Below, in pieces: positions 6,795 through 10,912 of a stretch of 10,912 nucleotides of DNA. Position 1 is the first letter of the stretch; every line of letters starts with the position of its first letter. The notes under the pieces are model-generated. The model was not told where the DNA came from. It searched no databases and saw only the letters and a program-made list of their open reading frames with translations. Location of the stretch: assembly GCA_016780605.1 (NCBI GenBank), contig JADHLS010000090.1:1-10912 (forward strand). Direction: 5' to 3'. The translations under genes and the position numbers were made by a program. The DNA comes from Reyranella sp. GTDB lineage: Bacteria > Pseudomonadota > Alphaproteobacteria > Reyranellales > Reyranellaceae.

Positions 6795-7613
6795 TTAAGC
6801 GCCCTGCTCGGCGAGCTTGGTGGCGCGGCGGCGCAGGAACCACAGGCCGGCGCGGGTCAGCCAGGCGTTGAGGCGGCCGGTCGAATTGAGGCCCACGGCC
6901 TTCAGAACCATGGCCATGGCGCGCTGCACATGGAACCGCCGGTAGAGCGGATAGGCGCGGCGGGCATAAGCCTCCATGCTGCGCTTGCGGTCGTATGCGG
7001 CGTTCTCGGGCTCGTTGGCCGCGAAGTAGGCGTAGGCGAGCTCGTCGTCCTCACTCTCGGCCAGGCGCCCCCAGCCGATGCGCAGCCGGCCCCAGCGGCT
7101 CAACCTGTCGCGCCCCAGGCAGCGCTGCAGATGGTCGTAGAACAGCTTGTAGTGGCGGAACTCATCGCCCGCGATGTTGGTGCAGATCTGCTTCAGCACC
7201 GGCTCGTCGGTCGCGTCCTTCAGCGCGCTATAATAGGAGCTGGTGCCGGTCTCGACGATGCAGCGGGCCATCATCTCACCGGCCTGGCTGCCGCGCACCG
7301 ACGCCGTCGCCTCGAGCGGCAGCTTGTAGCCGGTACGGAAGCGGACGAAGGCCGCCTCGAAATCCCAGGCCGGATCGGCGAGCGTCGCCCAGCGGCCAAG
7401 CGCCATGCCGTGCTGGACCTCTTCGTCCGCCCAGGTGTCGACCGCAGTCTGGAAAGCCTGATCGTCGGCGAAGACCCGGTTCAGATAGACCCGGTAATCG
7501 CCGCCGTTGCGCTCCACCAGGGCCGCAGCCTTGATGTTGCGAAGGATCTCCGGATCCACTTTCGAAGGGTCGAAGCGATCCCACGCGATCGATTCGAGCG
7601 TCCAGGTAGCCAT
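6795..7613 (-). CDS. Ferritin-like diiron protein, acyl-ACP-desaturase-like helical bundle
   Basis: This 272-residue protein has the spaced carboxylate and histidine ligands of a four-helix diiron bundle: E34, then E65 and H68 in WADEEVQHG, E121 (or E113) in ARCIVETGTSSYY, and E151 with H154 in IAGDEFRHYKLFYD. The EExxH and DExxH pairs resemble those of stearoyl-ACP desaturases and related ferritin-like oxidases, so a cytoplasmic oxidase, desaturase or hydroxylase acting with O2 is plausible; the substrate cannot be read from the sequence. The C-terminal part (about 190-272) is basic and Trp/Tyr/Arg-rich, ending in WLTRAGLWFLRRRATKL, which could touch a membrane or nucleic acid. I chose ATG at 7613 (MATWTLES); an in-frame ATG at 7667 would add 18 residues encoded across a palindrome and is unlikely. 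It lies about 100 bases downstream of atpC on the same strand, probably with its own promoter. Confidence 0.85.
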   Translation of the reverse strand: MATWTLESIAWDRFDPSKVDPEILRNIKAAALVERNGGDYRVYLNRVFADDQAFQTAVDTWADEEVQHGMALGRWATLADPAWDFEAAFVRFRTGYKLPLEATASVRGSQAGEMMARCIVETGTSSYYSALKDATDEPVLKQICTNIAGDEFRHYKLFYDHLQRCLGRDRLSRWGRLRIGWGRLAESEDDELAYAYFAANEPENAAYDRKRSMEAYARRAYPLYRRFHVQRAMAMVLKAVGLNSTGRLNAWLTRAGLWFLRRRATKLAEQGA

Positions 7614-7620
7614 GGCCGTA

Positions 7621-7651
7621 ATAATAAAGCGAGCCTCGGGCCGGCTTGCAA
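7621..7651 (-). promoter_or_regulatory. Putative promoter of the ferritin-like gene, giving a near-leaderless mRNA
   Basis: On the minus strand TTGCAA (7651-7646, four of six to TTGACA) is followed after 19 bases by TATTAT (7626-7621, five of six to TATAAT), and the ATG begins eight bases after that box. Transcription would start at or beside the ATG. There is no good Shine-Dalgarno before the ATG, which agrees with leaderless initiation. The spacer is longer than ideal, so confidence is modest. Confidence 0.35.
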
Positions 7652-7661
7652 TGGCCGGCCC
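7638..7661. promoter_or_regulatory. Perfect 8-bp inverted repeat over the putative -35 box, operator-like
   Basis: GGGCCGGC (7638-7645) and GCCGGCCC (7654-7661) are exact inverted copies around the eight bases TTGCAATG. The loop contains TTGCAA, the proposed -35 box of the ferritin-like gene. This placement suits a repressor site, but a hairpin in a read-through transcript from atpC is an equal possibility. Confidence 0.3.
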
Positions 7662-7672
7662 GTGCACATCTC

Positions 7673-7721
7673 AAAAGAAAATTTCGCGGTGGCGCTGAAA
7701 TCAACCAGAGCGATTTCAGCG
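7673..7721 (-). terminator. Candidate terminator at the end of the atp operon
   Basis: On the minus strand CGCTGAAATC (7721-7712 side) pairs with GATTTCAGCG (ending at 7693) in a perfect 10-bp stem with a nine-base loop. The stem includes the atpC stop codon. A T-rich tract, TTTTCTTTT (7681-7673), follows after 11 bases, farther than in a classical intrinsic terminator. Partial read-through into the ferritin-like gene is therefore possible. Confidence 0.4.
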
Positions 7722-8129
7722 GCTTGCGTAGTAGGCCTGGGCCCGCCGCAGGTCCTTGGCGACAGCCAAGTCCTTCTCGGCCTTGGCCTTCTCTGCGTCG
7801 TTGGCGGCGTCGGTGATGTCGCGCTCGGCCTGGCGCTCGCGCTCGGCGAGCTGCTCGGCCGTCACCTCCTCGAAGGGCGTCGCCTCGTCGGCCAGCACCG
7901 TGCAGCGCTCCGGCGTCACCTCGGCGAAGCCGCCGACGACGATGAAGCGTTTGTCGACCTTGTTGTTCTGGATGACCTCCAGCACGCCCGGACGGACGGT
8001 CGAGATCACCGGCGCGTGGCCGTGCAGGACGCCGAAGTCGCCTTCGCTGCCCGGCACCACGACCATGTCAGCCTCGGTCGCGAGCACCTCGCGCTCGGGC
8101 ATGACCAGGCGGAAAGCAACCTTGGCCAT
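7716..8129 (-). CDS. atpC: F1 ATP synthase epsilon subunit
   Basis: Epsilon is part of the central rotor stalk of F1Fo ATP synthase and can inhibit ATP hydrolysis. The 137-residue product has normal length. Residues 1 to about 85 form the beta-sandwich with the family markers FRLVMPEREV, VVPGSEGDFGVLHGHAPVI and FIVVGGFAEVTPERCTVLADEA. Residues 90-137 are the charged helical hairpin (AEQLAERERQAERD, AEKAKAEKDLAVAKDLRRAQ). The ATG at 8129 lies four bases after the atpD stop, so translation is coupled. It is the last gene of the atpHAGDC order typical of alphaproteobacteria, in which the Fo genes are elsewhere. Its stop codon lies inside the stem of a terminator-like hairpin. Confidence 0.97.
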   Translation of the reverse strand: MAKVAFRLVMPEREVLATEADMVVVPGSEGDFGVLHGHAPVISTVRPGVLEVIQNNKVDKRFIVVGGFAEVTPERCTVLADEATPFEEVTAEQLAERERQAERDITDAANDAEKAKAEKDLAVAKDLRRAQAYYASR

Positions 8130-8133
8130 CGGC

Positions 8134-10912
<2,779 letters not shown>

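Noticed and set aside
6631..6843. A small minus-strand frame across the palindromic element
   Set aside because: Its codons come from the inverted repeat itself and from the ferritin-like gene in another frame; peptides with GFQPA and GWKPA look like a repeat artefact.
7614..7667. An N-terminal extension of the ferritin-like protein to ATG 7667
   Set aside because: It would be coded across the 8-bp palindrome and the -10-like box, and the added residues show no family similarity I can see. ATG 7613 gives a normal start.

Overview
This window is a stretch of chromosomal housekeeping genes from a G+C-rich alphaproteobacterium. The codon use, the high-GC shadow reading frames on both strands, and the order proA-nadD-rsfS-rlmH-(x)-gpmI-ctpA-rppH followed by atpA-G-D-C on the opposite strand all fit the Rhodospirillales/Hyphomicrobiales part of that class. 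A Reyranella-like organism is my guess, made from memory of protein style and not from a search.

Layout. Positions 1-599 hold the C-terminal half of proA (proline synthesis), cut by the window edge. Positions 631-1677 are one uninterrupted reading frame carrying NadD (NAD synthesis) followed by RsfS (ribosome silencing factor). No stop separates them, and the natural RsfS start position reads ATC instead of ATG. rlmH (23S rRNA methyltransferase) follows at 1687-2142. Next come an unrecognised exported protein with four cysteines (2193-2780) and gpmI (2780-4375), which overlap by one base. ctpA (4509-5984) has its own plausible promoter and a leader hairpin. rppH (6153-6629) is bracketed by two different palindromic repeat elements (5996-6138 and 6634-6789).

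From 6795 to the end everything is on the minus strand. A ferritin-like diiron protein (6795-7613) lies downstream of the F1 ATP synthase genes atpC (7716-8129), atpD (8134-9558), atpG (9597-10478) and the 3' end of atpA (10494 onward). The plus-strand and minus-strand blocks converge on the second palindromic repeat.

Functionally the plus-strand block mixes amino-acid and cofactor synthesis (ProA, NadD), ribosome control (RsfS, RlmH), glycolysis (GpmI), envelope proteolysis (CtpA) and mRNA decay (RppH). The minus-strand block encodes the catalytic head of ATP synthase. I do not see a novel multi-gene system, defence island, phage, tRNA or CRISPR. The items most worth a second look are the nadD/rsfS junction, the two inverted-repeat elements flanking rppH, and the unknown secreted protein coupled to gpmI.
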